Assembly (NCBI GenBank): GCA_020635495.1
Contig: JACJZQ010000009.1
Coordinates: forward strand, 98,080-162,079
Source: Flavobacteriales bacterium
GTDB lineage: Bacteria > Bacteroidota > Bacteroidia > UBA10329
Direction of reading: 5' to 3'
Length of the DNA stretch: 64,000 nt
Under the pieces are notes generated by a model. The model did no database searches. It was not told where the DNA came from and worked only from the letters and a program-made list of their open reading frames with translations. The first letter of the stretch is position 1; every line of letters starts with the position of its first letter. Position numbers and translations under genes: made by a program. Below, piece by piece: positions 32,031 to 40,985 of this stretch.

Positions 32031-35000
32031 ATGAAAAAATCCAAGACACTTGCCCTAATTGTAGTGATTCTACAAGCGGCTTTATCCTACGGACAGACAA
32101 CGGTAAATCTTTCCTTCTTTGATAGTAGAACAGGGATTCGAGTCATTCCTGATGAAGTCACCTTTACAGATGATAATGGTCATCAGGTTCAGTTTAGTGT
32201 TGACTTTTCAATAAAATTGGAGTTGGATAAAACTGGAATAATCAGCGTATCAAAAGCAGGTTATTCTGAATTATCTAAGCGTCAAACAATAGACGCTGAT
32301 AATAAGGGAAGCATTGTGCTGGAGTTTTACTTGGATCCACAATTCAATGATGGGAGGTATGACAATGCCGTAATTGTCTCGAAGCGAATGGCCGGAAGAA
32401 TGCTTCTAATGGGAACCGTAGTTGATGTTCATGGTAAACCTATTCTGGAAGCGAAACTCGTAGTGAATAATGAAATTCTTACCAAAACTGATAGTGACGG
32501 GTTCTTTCAGTTTTACATTGATTGCGAATCTGAGCAAAAGAACGTTGACCTTTCTATTGTTAAAGACGGTTATGTGACTGAAAGGAATGTAGGGATAATC
32601 TGTTGGCCCAACGGAGACTTATTGCTAAAATCTAGGTTATTGGAAGGTTCAGGTACAACCGAAAAAGAAGAATTCAACTATCAGAAAAATCACGCTGACG
32701 AAGGATACACGGAGCAAAAAAAAAGCGTGAGCATTTCTGCAAGCGGGGGAAATCCAAATGTATGCAACCTTAATAGTATTACCGTTGGCTTAACGTCTTC
32801 CTTTGGGCAATGTTGTGATGGGTCTTGTTCAATTGGTCAAGTTTACTCTATTCAGCAATATACCAAGCAGGTACTTCCATCAGAGTGGTTACTGGGTAAT
32901 TGGTTATCCCTATCTGGCATCAGTGAGGCGTATAGAGCCGGTTCGGTTGCAATCCGAACTTATGGATTGTTCTTTGTACTTAACCCTTTAAGTGGCACCT
33001 ACGACATCTGCTCTAATGCTTGTTGTCAAGTATTTGGGTCTTCAACCAACTCTACTACATCGGCTGCAGTGGATTATACCGAAAACTGGGTTTTATGGGA
33101 TTGGACCGAAGAGGCATATTCCCAATACAGTTCAGAGAACAATAATCTATCAGGTAATCACTGCGTAGAAGGATGGGTTTCAGCTAATGGGTGCGGAGAT
33201 GGTAGTTTCGGGAGAAGTTACACTGGTTCTCCTTGCTATTTAGACCCTCCTGGAACGGGTTACATTCAGTATGGACACGGCAAGGGAATGAGCCAAGTGG
33301 GTTCAGCCAGATGGGCTACTGGTCTCGATCTAGGGTCTTGGTGTCAAGGAAGTATTTATGGTAGTGGTAGTGGCTCACATGGCTATGGAACTAAGTCATG
33401 GACACAGATACTGGATCACTATTACAGCTACTACGAATTGGTTAACTGTAATGGAAGCGGAAGCGGTGGAGAAGACATTACCGTCATCAACACTAGTGTA
33501 AGCCCAACTTCTGTCAGTGCTGGTTCTACGATTGATGTTGAGGCTTATCATGTTTACTCCGGAAGCGTTCCTGATGCCAGTTTGCCAAGTTTTGATTTGG
33601 ACTATTACTTGTCAACTGATTGTAATTTTTCGGGAAATGATGTTTTCTTGGACGGAGACGCCTCCAGTCTTGGTAGTGATGATCCTTTTAATATTGAAAC
33701 TGAAACTTTGACCATTCCAGGTGGAACTTCCCCTGGCACATATTATGTTCTTTTTGTGGCGGATGCTGATAATGAGCTTGCAGAAAGTGATGAAGGAAAC
33801 AATGTTGCTTGTGTACAGATAACGGTTACTGGCGGAGGATCAGAGGACATCACTGTTACAAACGCGTCTGTTAGTCCTTCATCGGTCACGGCAGGTGGAA
33901 CTTTTGATGTTGAGGCCGACCATAATTATTCTGGAAATCAATTGGACGCTGACCTACCAAGCTTTGACTTGGATTATTACTTTTCTCTGGATTGCAATTT
34001 TACTAGTGCTGATGTTCTTCTTGGCGGTGATGTGTCAGGCTTAGGTAGTGATGACCCAACAAATACCGAAACGGCAACATTGACAATGCCTGCTGGCACT
34101 CCATCTGGCAATTACTACATTTTGTTTGTGGCAGACGCTGATGATGAACTATCAGAAAGTAATGAGAACAATAATGTTGCATGTGTATCCATCACAGTTG
34201 CTGGTGGAGGATCAGAAGACATCACGGTTACCAACGCATCCGTAAGTCCGTCCAGTGTTGCAGCAGGTGGAACGTTTGATGTCGAAGCCGACCATAATTA
34301 TTCTGGAAATCAATTGGATGCTAACCTGCCAAGCTTTGACTTGGATTATTACTTTTCTCTGGATTGCAATTTTACTAGTGCTGATGTTCTTCTTGGTGGT
34401 GATTTGTCTGGCCTAGGTAGTGATGATCCAACTAACACCGAAACGGCAACATTAACGATGCCTGCTGGCACTCCAGCTGGAAACTACTACATACTATTTG
34501 TAGCAGACGCGGACGATGAACTCGCAGAAAGTAATGAGAACAATAATGTTGCTTGTGTGCCTATTACAGTTACTGGGGGTGGTGCGAATGTAGTAGCAAG
34601 CAATACAACCTTTGCAGTCTCTGGTAGCGGGAACAATATTTTAGACTTAACGATTGATGTGGTTAATACTGGCGATATTGAATCACCAGTATGCAACATG
34701 CATTACTATGCCTCCTTGGATAATAACATCACCACATCTGATTTTGAGATAGAATCGGATGGTATTTCCTCTTTAGACCCGAATGCAACTGAAACAAGCT
34801 ATGAATCTGAGCTTAATCTGGATCTTTGTGCTATAAGTGCAGGATTGAGTGGGGCAGGAATGCCTGAAGGAACGTACTATATAGGGTATATTCTAGATGT
34901 AGACAATGCGGTTAACGAGCCTGGTGGCGGAGAAAGTGACAATAGTGGACTGTTTAGTCCCAACCCGGTAACTTTTAGTTGCTGTTCCGCACCCACAACT

Positions 35001-35933
35001 CCCACGATTAACAATTCTACTAACTATTCTATTGATGTTTGCCAAGGACAAACAACAACATTGGTTGCTTCCGATATTTGTTCAGGGTGTAGCTTAGAAT
35101 GGAGTACAGGTTCAACTAGTAGTGTAATTACAGTTGGTCAAGGAACATATTACGTATCCGCAATAAACAACTGCGGAAATGCGCAATCCAACAATGCTAC
35201 AGTTGGTGTAATCAACGACCCAGTGCCACCTAACATATCTGTTTCTGCTAATCCAATTTGTCAGGGCGGTTCTACGGTGCTAACGGTCACAAATACTGCT
35301 CTGTGTGACGGTTGCGTGTATAATTGGAGCCCACCCGCAACTTTGAGCCCCATTAGTGGACCTCAGGTTACTGCGACACCAAGCCTCACGACCGCCTATA
35401 CCGCAACCGCACTGAATGGATGCGGTCAACCAAGCAACACGGTAACAATAATTGTCAATCAGGTTCCGATCCCAGTAATCTCACAGAACGGAGGGGTGCT
35501 TGAGTGCAACCCATCAAATGGATTTGATTACCAATGGTACGATGATAATGGGCTTATAATAGGCGCTCAATATTCGACATATGCACCGGTTACCAATGGA
35601 AATTATTATGTGGTCATAACCGATGGTAATAATTGTTCAAACACTTCGGCTGCTTTTCAAATGTTGACTGTCGGCTTGGAGGAGCTTGATTTTAAATTCC
35701 AACTGTACCCCAATCCCAACCAAGGCCTGTTTGAGTTGATTCTACCAGAAATGATGGAAAATGCTGGCTACCAAATTTTCGACAACCTTGGTCAATTGGT
35801 GTTGGAAGGGAGTATAGTTTCAGACCGCACTCAAATTGATATGGAAAAGCACGCTGATGGCGTGTACGTTCTACGGTTGTTGAACGGAGAGAAACTGCTT
35901 GGAACAGAACGCTTGGTTCTTTTCAGAAACTAG
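32031..35933 (+). CDS. Secreted SpoIID-domain protein with CARDB repeats and T9SS type A domain
   Basis: 1300 residues. The signal peptide ends LSYGQ. Residues about 25-205 hold two Cna/carboxypeptidase-regulatory-like beta domains (GTVVDVHGKPILEAKLVVNN). Residues about 241-473 form a SpoIID/LytB amidase-enhancer domain: YTKQVLPSEW with the family glutamate, AYRAGSVAIRTYGL, YDICSNACCQVFG, GHGKGMSQVGSARWA and ILDHYYSYY. Three 124-residue CARDB units follow (residues 481-852), then a diverged fourth, Ig-like units, and a type A T9SS domain from about 1226 (KFQLYPNPNQGLFEL). SpoIID is a peptidoglycan lytic transglycosylase in spore formers; a surface-exported version might attack the glycans of other cells or remodel the envelope. 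That use is inference. Confidence 0.85.
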   Translation: MKKSKTLALIVVILQAALSYGQTTVNLSFFDSRTGIRVIPDEVTFTDDNGHQVQFSVDFSIKLELDKTGIISVSKAGYSELSKRQTIDADNKGSIVLEFYLDPQFNDGRYDNAVIVSKRMAGRMLLMGTVVDVHGKPILEAKLVVNNEILTKTDSDGFFQFYIDCESEQKNVDLSIVKDGYVTERNVGIICWPNGDLLLKSRLLEGSGTTEKEEFNYQKNHADEGYTEQKKSVSISASGGNPNVCNLNSITVGLTSSFGQCCDGSCSIGQVYSIQQYTKQVLPSEWLLGNWLSLSGISEAYRAGSVAIRTYGLFFVLNPLSGTYDICSNACCQVFGSSTNSTTSAAVDYTENWVLWDWTEEAYSQYSSENNNLSGNHCVEGWVSANGCGDGSFGRSYTGSPCYLDPPGTGYIQYGHGKGMSQVGSARWATGLDLGSWCQGSIYGSGSGSHGYGTKSWTQILDHYYSYYELVNCNGSGSGGEDITVINTSVSPTSVSAGSTIDVEAYHVYSGSVPDASLPSFDLDYYLSTDCNFSGNDVFLDGDASSLGSDDPFNIETETLTIPGGTSPGTYYVLFVADADNELAESDEGNNVACVQITVTGGGSEDITVTNASVSPSSVTAGGTFDVEADHNYSGNQLDADLPSFDLDYYFSLDCNFTSADVLLGGDVSGLGSDDPTNTETATLTMPAGTPSGNYYILFVADADDELSESNENNNVACVSITVAGGGSEDITVTNASVSPSSVAAGGTFDVEADHNYSGNQLDANLPSFDLDYYFSLDCNFTSADVLLGGDLSGLGSDDPTNTETATLTMPAGTPAGNYYILFVADADDELAESNENNNVACVPITVTGGGANVVASNTTFAVSGSGNNILDLTIDVVNTGDIESPVCNMHYYASLDNNITTSDFEIESDGISSLDPNATETSYESELNLDLCAISAGLSGAGMPEGTYYIGYILDVDNAVNEPGGGESDNSGLFSPNPVTFSCCSAPTTPTINNSTNYSIDVCQGQTTTLVASDICSGCSLEWSTGSTSSVITVGQGTYYVSAINNCGNAQSNNATVGVINDPVPPNISVSANPICQGGSTVLTVTNTALCDGCVYNWSPPATLSPISGPQVTATPSLTTAYTATALNGCGQPSNTVTIIVNQVPIPVISQNGGVLECNPSNGFDYQWYDDNGLIIGAQYSTYAPVTNGNYYVVITDGNNCSNTSAAFQMLTVGLEELDFKFQLYPNPNQGLFELILPEMMENAGYQIFDNLGQLVLEGSIVSDRTQIDMEKHADGVYVLRLLNGEKLLGTERLVLFRN
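33471..34586 (+). repeat. Three tandem 372-bp coding repeats (CARDB units)
   Basis: Units start at 33471, 33843 and 34215, spaced exactly 372 bases (124 codons) apart. The first is diverged. The second and third share long identical runs, including a stretch of about 65 bases from AAGCTTTGACTTGGATTATT on, which indicates recent duplication or gene conversion. Confidence 0.85.
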
Positions 35934-35960
35934 AGGATTTCACTCAACACTATTGAAGAA

Positions 35961-35990
35961 ACGCCCCGCTTTTACGGGGCGTTTTTCTTT
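35961..35990 (+). terminator. Intrinsic terminator
   Basis: ACGCCCCG pairs with CGGGGCGT around a six-base loop (35961-35982), followed by TTTTCTTT. It lies 27 bases after the SpoIID-protein stop. Confidence 0.88.
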
Positions 35991-36086
35991 TTACACCTTT
36001 TAACATTTCGCCAACACAATAAATAACATCGTTCAGAGTTTTTAATGGCATGAGGATACGCTACTTAACCTTTAAAATGTTGAGTC

Positions 36087-37097
36087 ATGTCAATTACGAA
36101 CAACAGGCCACAGCCGGTGTATCCTTGCAGTCAGCAGGACCTATACACCATTGTAGAAACAGGTTGGAACAGCTTTATTGAGCATCTGCCCAGTTTTGAA
36201 GCTTACAGCACCCTTTATTCTGCAACAACAGCGAGCGACCAACTAAGTGCGTTGGCTTCTGCCAGGAGCCTGCCCGATGAGGAGGCACGGGAGGAGGTGC
36301 ATAAGACATTCCGTGTACAGTTGACCACGCTTTCTGAAACGTGCATTACCAAATGGTCTGACATGATGAGCTATGTACGCGATGGGTTTCCAGAAAATGA
36401 GTATGAAAACAAACGCTTGGCCGCGGGATACAGCTACTATGCCAGTGCGGAAAAACGTGACTGGGATGGTGTAAAAGGTCTGATGCAAAGTGGATTGGAA
36501 TTTGCGAACGGTAATACCGCTGAATTGACTGCGGGTGGTATGCCAGCTACCTTCATTGCCGACTTTGAGGCGGCCAAAGTAGCTTTTGAAAAGAAGCATC
36601 AGGACTTTTTACAGGCAGAGGAAAATGCCAAGGTGCAGACGGACAAGAAGATTGACGCGAACAACGCTTTGTCTAACGCGCTGACCAAGATGTTTACAGA
36701 CGGGAAGAAAATCTTTAGAAACAATGCTGCCATACGCGAAAAGTTCACCTTTGACCGCGTTTGGGACCTTGTAAAAGGAAATGGCGGTGGAAACGGTTCT
36801 GTGCCGACCAATGTTATAGAAATTGGAGCTTACCTGTTTGATGAAAACACACTTGACCCTGTTGTAGGTGGTGTTTTTCGTATCACGAACCCACCCGAAG
36901 GTGGTGTGGTTGAGGCGACCTCAGGAGGAGATGGAATCGCGGAATTGAAGATAGAGGGGTATGCACCGAATGCCACTGTGACGGTTGAATTTGAGATATC
37001 TGCTGATGGTTATGAAACGGTTAACGGTTCTGGAGAAATGGAATCTGGCGAGTTTTATTCCATTGAAGTGCCGATGAATCCAGCTGCGGTGGCTTGA
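36087..37097 (+). CDS. Uncharacterised cytosolic protein with C-terminal carboxypeptidase-regulatory-like domain
   Basis: 336 residues, no signal peptide. Residues 1-225 are helical (TIVETGWNSFIEHLPSFEAY, RVQLTTLSETCITKWSDMMS, KKHQDFLQAEENAKVQTDKK). A Gly/Asn linker (KGNGGGNGS) leads to a beta-sandwich of about 95 residues, IEIGAYLFDENTLDPVVGGV ... ISADGYETVNGSGEMESGEF, of the carboxypeptidase-regulatory type. I recognise no named family for the helical half. The combination of a cytosolic helical bundle and a domain normally found in exported proteins is odd. The gene has its own terminator and appears monocistronic. Confidence 0.7.
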   Translation: MSITNNRPQPVYPCSQQDLYTIVETGWNSFIEHLPSFEAYSTLYSATTASDQLSALASARSLPDEEAREEVHKTFRVQLTTLSETCITKWSDMMSYVRDGFPENEYENKRLAAGYSYYASAEKRDWDGVKGLMQSGLEFANGNTAELTAGGMPATFIADFEAAKVAFEKKHQDFLQAEENAKVQTDKKIDANNALSNALTKMFTDGKKIFRNNAAIREKFTFDRVWDLVKGNGGGNGSVPTNVIEIGAYLFDENTLDPVVGGVFRITNPPEGGVVEATSGGDGIAELKIEGYAPNATVTVEFEISADGYETVNGSGEMESGEFYSIEVPMNPAAVA

Positions 37098-37105
37098 CGT
37101 GTAGT

Positions 37106-37132
37106 TTCTCGCGAAGGCGCAAGGACGCAAAG
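37106..37132. repeat. GCGCAAGGACGCAAAG-type intergenic repeat
   Basis: CTCGCGAAGGCGCAAGGACG followed by CAAAG is a run of three near-identical words (GCGAAG, GCGCAAG, ACGCAAAG). Similar strings precede small mobile ORFs in many genomes; here none follows. Confidence 0.5.
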
Positions 37133-37208
37133 ATTGTTGGTTCGCTTTGCTCACAATTCAAATCACGCAGAAAATAGGAGAAGCAGCGTAGACTATTAAA
37201 TTATCGGT

Positions 37209-37238
37209 AAGGGCTCACAAGTTGTGGGCCCTTTTGTT
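37209..37238 (+). terminator. Intrinsic terminator
   Basis: AAGGGCTCACAA (37209-37220) pairs with TTGTGGGCCCTT (37222-37233, one G-T pair), followed by TTGTTTT. Confidence 0.75.
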
Positions 37239-37320
37239 TTCAGCGTATTTAACATTCTTTAATTTGTTGGAGCAAACGATTCATGAAATGAACCGTTAGC
37301 CCTCAACCAAACCAACAGGA

Positions 37321-38796
37321 TTGTCAGTCTTAAAGAAGCTAGCCGGTCAGACCGCCATCTACGGAATGAGTTCCATAGTGGCGCGGTTTCTCAACTACCT
37401 GTTAGTTCCCCTCCATACTGTGGTTTTTGTGCCACAGCAATATGGTATCATCACCGAGATGTACGCGTACGTTGCATTCCTGATTATCCTCTTGACTTAC
37501 GGCATGGAAACCGCCTATTTCCGGTTCTCCACTAAGGAGGGTCAGAACCCAAAAACCGTATTCTCTACCGTTCTGTCTTCGCTTGTTGGAAGCACCTCCA
37601 TGTTCATTCTCATGGCAATTGTGTTCGCGCAGCCAATAGCCGATTGGCTGATGTATCCAGACAATAAAGAGTATGTGGTGTGGTTTGCCATCATTGTTGG
37701 TTTGGATGCCGTCTCATCTATTCCTCTGGCGCGACTACGATCAGAGAATAGGGCCAAAACATTTGCCGGAATCAACATCGCCAACGTAGCCGTTAACGTT
37801 GGCCTCAATCTGTTCTTCCTGATGTACTGTTTGCCCCTTGTAAAAAGTGGCGGAGGCAACTGGATAACAGACACATTCTACGACCCGGGAACGGGCGTGG
37901 GTTATGTGTTCATTGCCAACCTGATTGCCAGTACAGTGAAATTCCTACTACTGGGACCAACCATGCTCCGAGGTTTTGTGAAACCACAAATGGCGCTGCT
38001 CAAACCCATGTTGATCTATGCATTACCCCTTTTGGTGGCTGGTTTGGCCGGAATGATGAACGAAATGTTTGACCGTGTGATGTTGAAACGGTTACTGATT
38101 CCTAGCGAAGGACTGGATGCGGCCATGTTCCAGTTGGGCGTTTATGGAGCGTGCTACAAACTCTCCATCATCATTTCGCTGATGATTCAAGCATTCCGAT
38201 ACGCGGCCGAACCGTTCTTTTTCTCCCAAGAGAAAGAGGCCGGAAGCAAAGAACTTTATGCCAAGGTGATGACCTATTTCGTGTGGATACTGGCGGGCAC
38301 ATTCCTTTTTGTCATGCTCTACATCGACCTCTTCAAATACTTCATCCCGAACGAAGAGTATTGGGAAGGACTGAAGGTTGTGCCCATACTACTGCTGGCC
38401 AACATCTGCCTTGGCATCTACTACAATCAGAGTGTTTGGTATAAACTCACAGACAAGACCGGCTACGGTGCCGGGCTGGCCATTTTCGGTGCACTGATAA
38501 CCGTTGTTCTGAACCTGCTCTTCATTCCAACGTACGGATATATGGCTTCGGCTTGGGCCACTTTGGCATGCTATGCAAGCATGATGTTCGTATCATATCT
38601 GCTGGGACGAAAATTCTACCCAGTGCCTTATGAGGTCGGAAAACTGGGAATCATGATCGGATCGGCATTGATGATCTATTGGGCCAGTGTGGTGCTTAAC
38701 ATCTCTGGAATGCAATATGGGCATGCACTTAACGTCCTATTGCTGCTGGGCTACGGAGCGGTTTCGTGGGTAATGCTCCGCCCCAATTTTAAGTAG
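37321..38796 (+). CDS. Polysaccharide biosynthesis protein / lipid-linked oligosaccharide flippase (MOP superfamily)
   Basis: A 491-residue inner-membrane protein with about 12-14 hydrophobic helices. The start VLKKLAGQTAIYGMSSIVARFLNYLLVPLHT (quoted here in part by its opening pattern) and ITEMYAYVAFLIILLTYGME are typical of Wzx-like polysaccharide flippases in this phylum. It would move undecaprenyl-linked sugars across the cytoplasmic membrane. No glycosyltransferases are adjacent; instead it precedes dut with only 24-30 bases between, a gene order I associate with flavobacterial genomes. TTG at 37321 is the best start because it places the first amphipathic helix at the N-terminus. Confidence 0.87.
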   Translation: MSVLKKLAGQTAIYGMSSIVARFLNYLLVPLHTVVFVPQQYGIITEMYAYVAFLIILLTYGMETAYFRFSTKEGQNPKTVFSTVLSSLVGSTSMFILMAIVFAQPIADWLMYPDNKEYVVWFAIIVGLDAVSSIPLARLRSENRAKTFAGINIANVAVNVGLNLFFLMYCLPLVKSGGGNWITDTFYDPGTGVGYVFIANLIASTVKFLLLGPTMLRGFVKPQMALLKPMLIYALPLLVAGLAGMMNEMFDRVMLKRLLIPSEGLDAAMFQLGVYGACYKLSIIISLMIQAFRYAAEPFFFSQEKEAGSKELYAKVMTYFVWILAGTFLFVMLYIDLFKYFIPNEEYWEGLKVVPILLLANICLGIYYNQSVWYKLTDKTGYGAGLAIFGALITVVLNLLFIPTYGYMASAWATLACYASMMFVSYLLGRKFYPVPYEVGKLGIMIGSALMIYWASVVLNISGMQYGHALNVLLLLGYGAVSWVMLRPNFK

Positions 38797-38801
38797 TTTT
38801 G
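38794..38801 (+). promoter_or_regulatory. Candidate -7 element (TAGTTTTG) for dut and downstream genes
   Basis: An exact TAnnTTTG match starting inside the flippase stop codon and ending 25 bases before the dut ATG at 38827. No -33 element was identified. Confidence 0.45.
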
Positions 38802-38826
38802 CACGACTTTTTGAGAACAAGTGAGG

Positions 38827-39261
38827 ATGGAAGTACAGGTAATTAATCGCTCAAAGCATGATCTGCCGAATTACGAAACAGCGCTTTCGGCAGGTTTGGA
38901 CCTACGGGCCAACATCAATGAAGACATTCAACTGAATTCGTTGGAGCGTACGCTTGTGCCAACAGGCCTTTACATTGCACTACCAGCAGGTGCTGAAGCT
39001 CAGATTCGTCCAAGAAGCGGACTTGCCTACAAGCATGGCCTCACGGTGCTCAATTCGCCCGGGACCATTGATGCAGACTATCGTGGAGAAGTGAAAGTTC
39101 TTTTGGTCAATCTTTCGAACGAGCCATTCACCATTAAGAATGGCGAACGAATTGCGCAGATGGTTGTTGCTAAACACGAGCGCGTAGAGTGGTCGTTGGT
39201 AGAAGAGCTAGACGAGACGGTACGAGGAGCCGGAGGCTTCGGCCACACAGGAAAACATTGA
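38827..39261 (+). CDS. dut: dUTP diphosphatase
   Basis: 144 residues from ATG 38827 (GTG 38821 is an alternative). This trimeric cytosolic dUTPase hydrolyses dUTP to dUMP and PPi, keeping uracil out of DNA and supplying dUMP. The five family motifs are visible: AGLDLRA, RPRSGLAYKHG, GTIDADYRGEVKV, GERIAQMVV and the terminal RGAGGFGHTG. The length fits. The stop overlaps the TTG start of the TPR gene by four bases, suggesting translational coupling. Confidence 0.96.
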   Translation: MEVQVINRSKHDLPNYETALSAGLDLRANINEDIQLNSLERTLVPTGLYIALPAGAEAQIRPRSGLAYKHGLTVLNSPGTIDADYRGEVKVLLVNLSNEPFTIKNGERIAQMVVAKHERVEWSLVEELDETVRGAGGFGHTGKH

Positions 39262-40982
39262 GAAGAGCATTCCAAATATTGGTTCTGGTGTTGCTTGCCT
39301 TTTCGGTAAGTACGGCAACTGCTCAGCGTAAGCGCAAGAAGAAGGAAAAAGGTCCTACCTATGAAGAGGCAAGGGAGATAACAGCACTGTTCTTTGAAGC
39401 CAACAAGCAGAAAATGCTTGGGAATTTTGAAGATGCTGCCGGGGGTTACCATGAGTGTATCAAGATCGATCCGAAACATGCTGCCTCATACTACGAATTG
39501 GCCAACCTACTTACCGTAAGCGACCAAGTGGCAGATGCGTTACCGTTTGCTTTAAGAGCGTACGAATTGGACCCCAACAATCAGTGGTATGCCTTGTTCT
39601 TGGCAGACATTCACATGGGGTTGAATGATTACGATTCCGCTTCAAAACTATATCAGCTTCTTGTAGACAAGTACCCGAAAAACGTGGACTATCTCTACGA
39701 ATTGGCTACCACTTACCTCTACTTGAACAAGTTGGAAAAGGCCATAGAGACGTACAACAAGATTGAAGAGACTTTTGGCGTAACCGAAGAAATCTCGGTG
39801 CAAAAAGAGAAGATCTATTTGCAGCTCGATAGGCTTGATGAGGCGATTGCAGAGTTGGAAAATCTGATAGCGAACTATCCTGGCGAACAGCGTTTTCTGG
39901 GAATGCTGGCGGAAGTTTACACGGCCAACGACATGCCTGACAAAGCGTTCGAGGTTTACGAACGCATGATGAAGAACGACCCTGATGACCCTGTTCTTCA
40001 CCTCAATTTGGCGGAATATTATCGTAGAAAGTCGGAGTACGAAAAATCGTTCGCTGAACTTAAAACGGCTTTCAAAAGTCCAGGCCTGAACATAGACAAC
40101 AAGATTCAGGTAATGATGTCTTATTACAACCTGACCGAGAGTGACACACAGCTGCTAAGCCAAGCCTACGAATTGCTGGACCTTCTTACCAAGGCTCATC
40201 CTGACGATGCTAAGGGATTCGCCATGAAGGCTGATTTCCTGCTACGCGACAAGCGTTTGGAAGAATCGAGAACAGCGTTCTACGAAACGGTGAAACTGGA
40301 CAGCAGCCGCTTCATGGTGTGGAATCAATTGATCAACACCAGCTATGAGTTACGTGATTATGCGGCCATGGAGAAGGACAGCAAGGTGGCATTGGAGCTG
40401 TTCCCAAATCAGGGAATGTTGTATCTGATGAACGGCATTGCGCACAACAGCCTGAAGAATTACACCGAAGCAGTGAACATCCTGAACGAAGGAGAAATGT
40501 TCACGAGAACGGATTCTTACATGAATGTGCAGCTTTTGAGCGTGTTAGCGGATGCGTACAACAACCTCAAGCAGTATGAAGATTCTGATGCTTCGTTTGA
40601 AAAGGCCTTGAAGAAAGACCCCAACAACCCACTCATCCTTAACAACTACAGTTATTTTCTTTCGCTCAGAAACGAAAAGTTGGATCAGGCGGAGGAAATG
40701 TCCAAAAAATCGAACCTGCTTCAACCCAGACAGGCCTCTTACCAAGACACTTACGCTTGGATTCTCTACCAACAGAATAAGTACGAAGAGGCTTTGGAGT
40801 GGATTCTGAAAGCGCTTAACAATGGTGGCGAAAAAAGTGGTGTAATCGTAGAGCATTACGGAGATATTCTCTTCAAGCTTGGAGAAGAGGCCAAAGCAAT
40901 TGAGCAATGGAACGCTGCTTTGGAATTGGGCGACCACAGCGATGAATTGCCCAATAAGATCAAAGCCAAGAAGCTGCCTTAG
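39258..40982 (+). CDS. Exported TPR-repeat protein
   Basis: 574 residues. The best start is TTG 39258 (TTGA overlapping the dut stop), because it opens directly into the signal peptide RRAFQILVLVLLAFSVSTATAQ; an earlier in-frame start at 39189 would lie within dut. A basic stretch (RKRKKKEKG) follows. About 12-14 TPR motifs cover the rest (for example AASYYELANLLTVSDQVADA, PDKAFEVYERMMKNDPDDPV, YEDSDASFEKALKKDPNNPL). TPR arrays mediate protein contacts; the place between dut and the DUF4292/EnvC-like genes suggests an envelope assembly role in the periplasm, which is inference. Confidence 0.87.
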   Translation: MRRAFQILVLVLLAFSVSTATAQRKRKKKEKGPTYEEAREITALFFEANKQKMLGNFEDAAGGYHECIKIDPKHAASYYELANLLTVSDQVADALPFALRAYELDPNNQWYALFLADIHMGLNDYDSASKLYQLLVDKYPKNVDYLYELATTYLYLNKLEKAIETYNKIEETFGVTEEISVQKEKIYLQLDRLDEAIAELENLIANYPGEQRFLGMLAEVYTANDMPDKAFEVYERMMKNDPDDPVLHLNLAEYYRRKSEYEKSFAELKTAFKSPGLNIDNKIQVMMSYYNLTESDTQLLSQAYELLDLLTKAHPDDAKGFAMKADFLLRDKRLEESRTAFYETVKLDSSRFMVWNQLINTSYELRDYAAMEKDSKVALELFPNQGMLYLMNGIAHNSLKNYTEAVNILNEGEMFTRTDSYMNVQLLSVLADAYNNLKQYEDSDASFEKALKKDPNNPLILNNYSYFLSLRNEKLDQAEEMSKKSNLLQPRQASYQDTYAWILYQQNKYEEALEWILKALNNGGEKSGVIVEHYGDILFKLGEEAKAIEQWNAALELGDHSDELPNKIKAKKLP

Positions 40983-40985
40983 ATC

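Noticed and set aside
32031..35933. Sporulation gene from the SpoIID domain
   Set aside because: The protein is a T9SS cargo in a non-sporulating lineage; the domain is used in another context.
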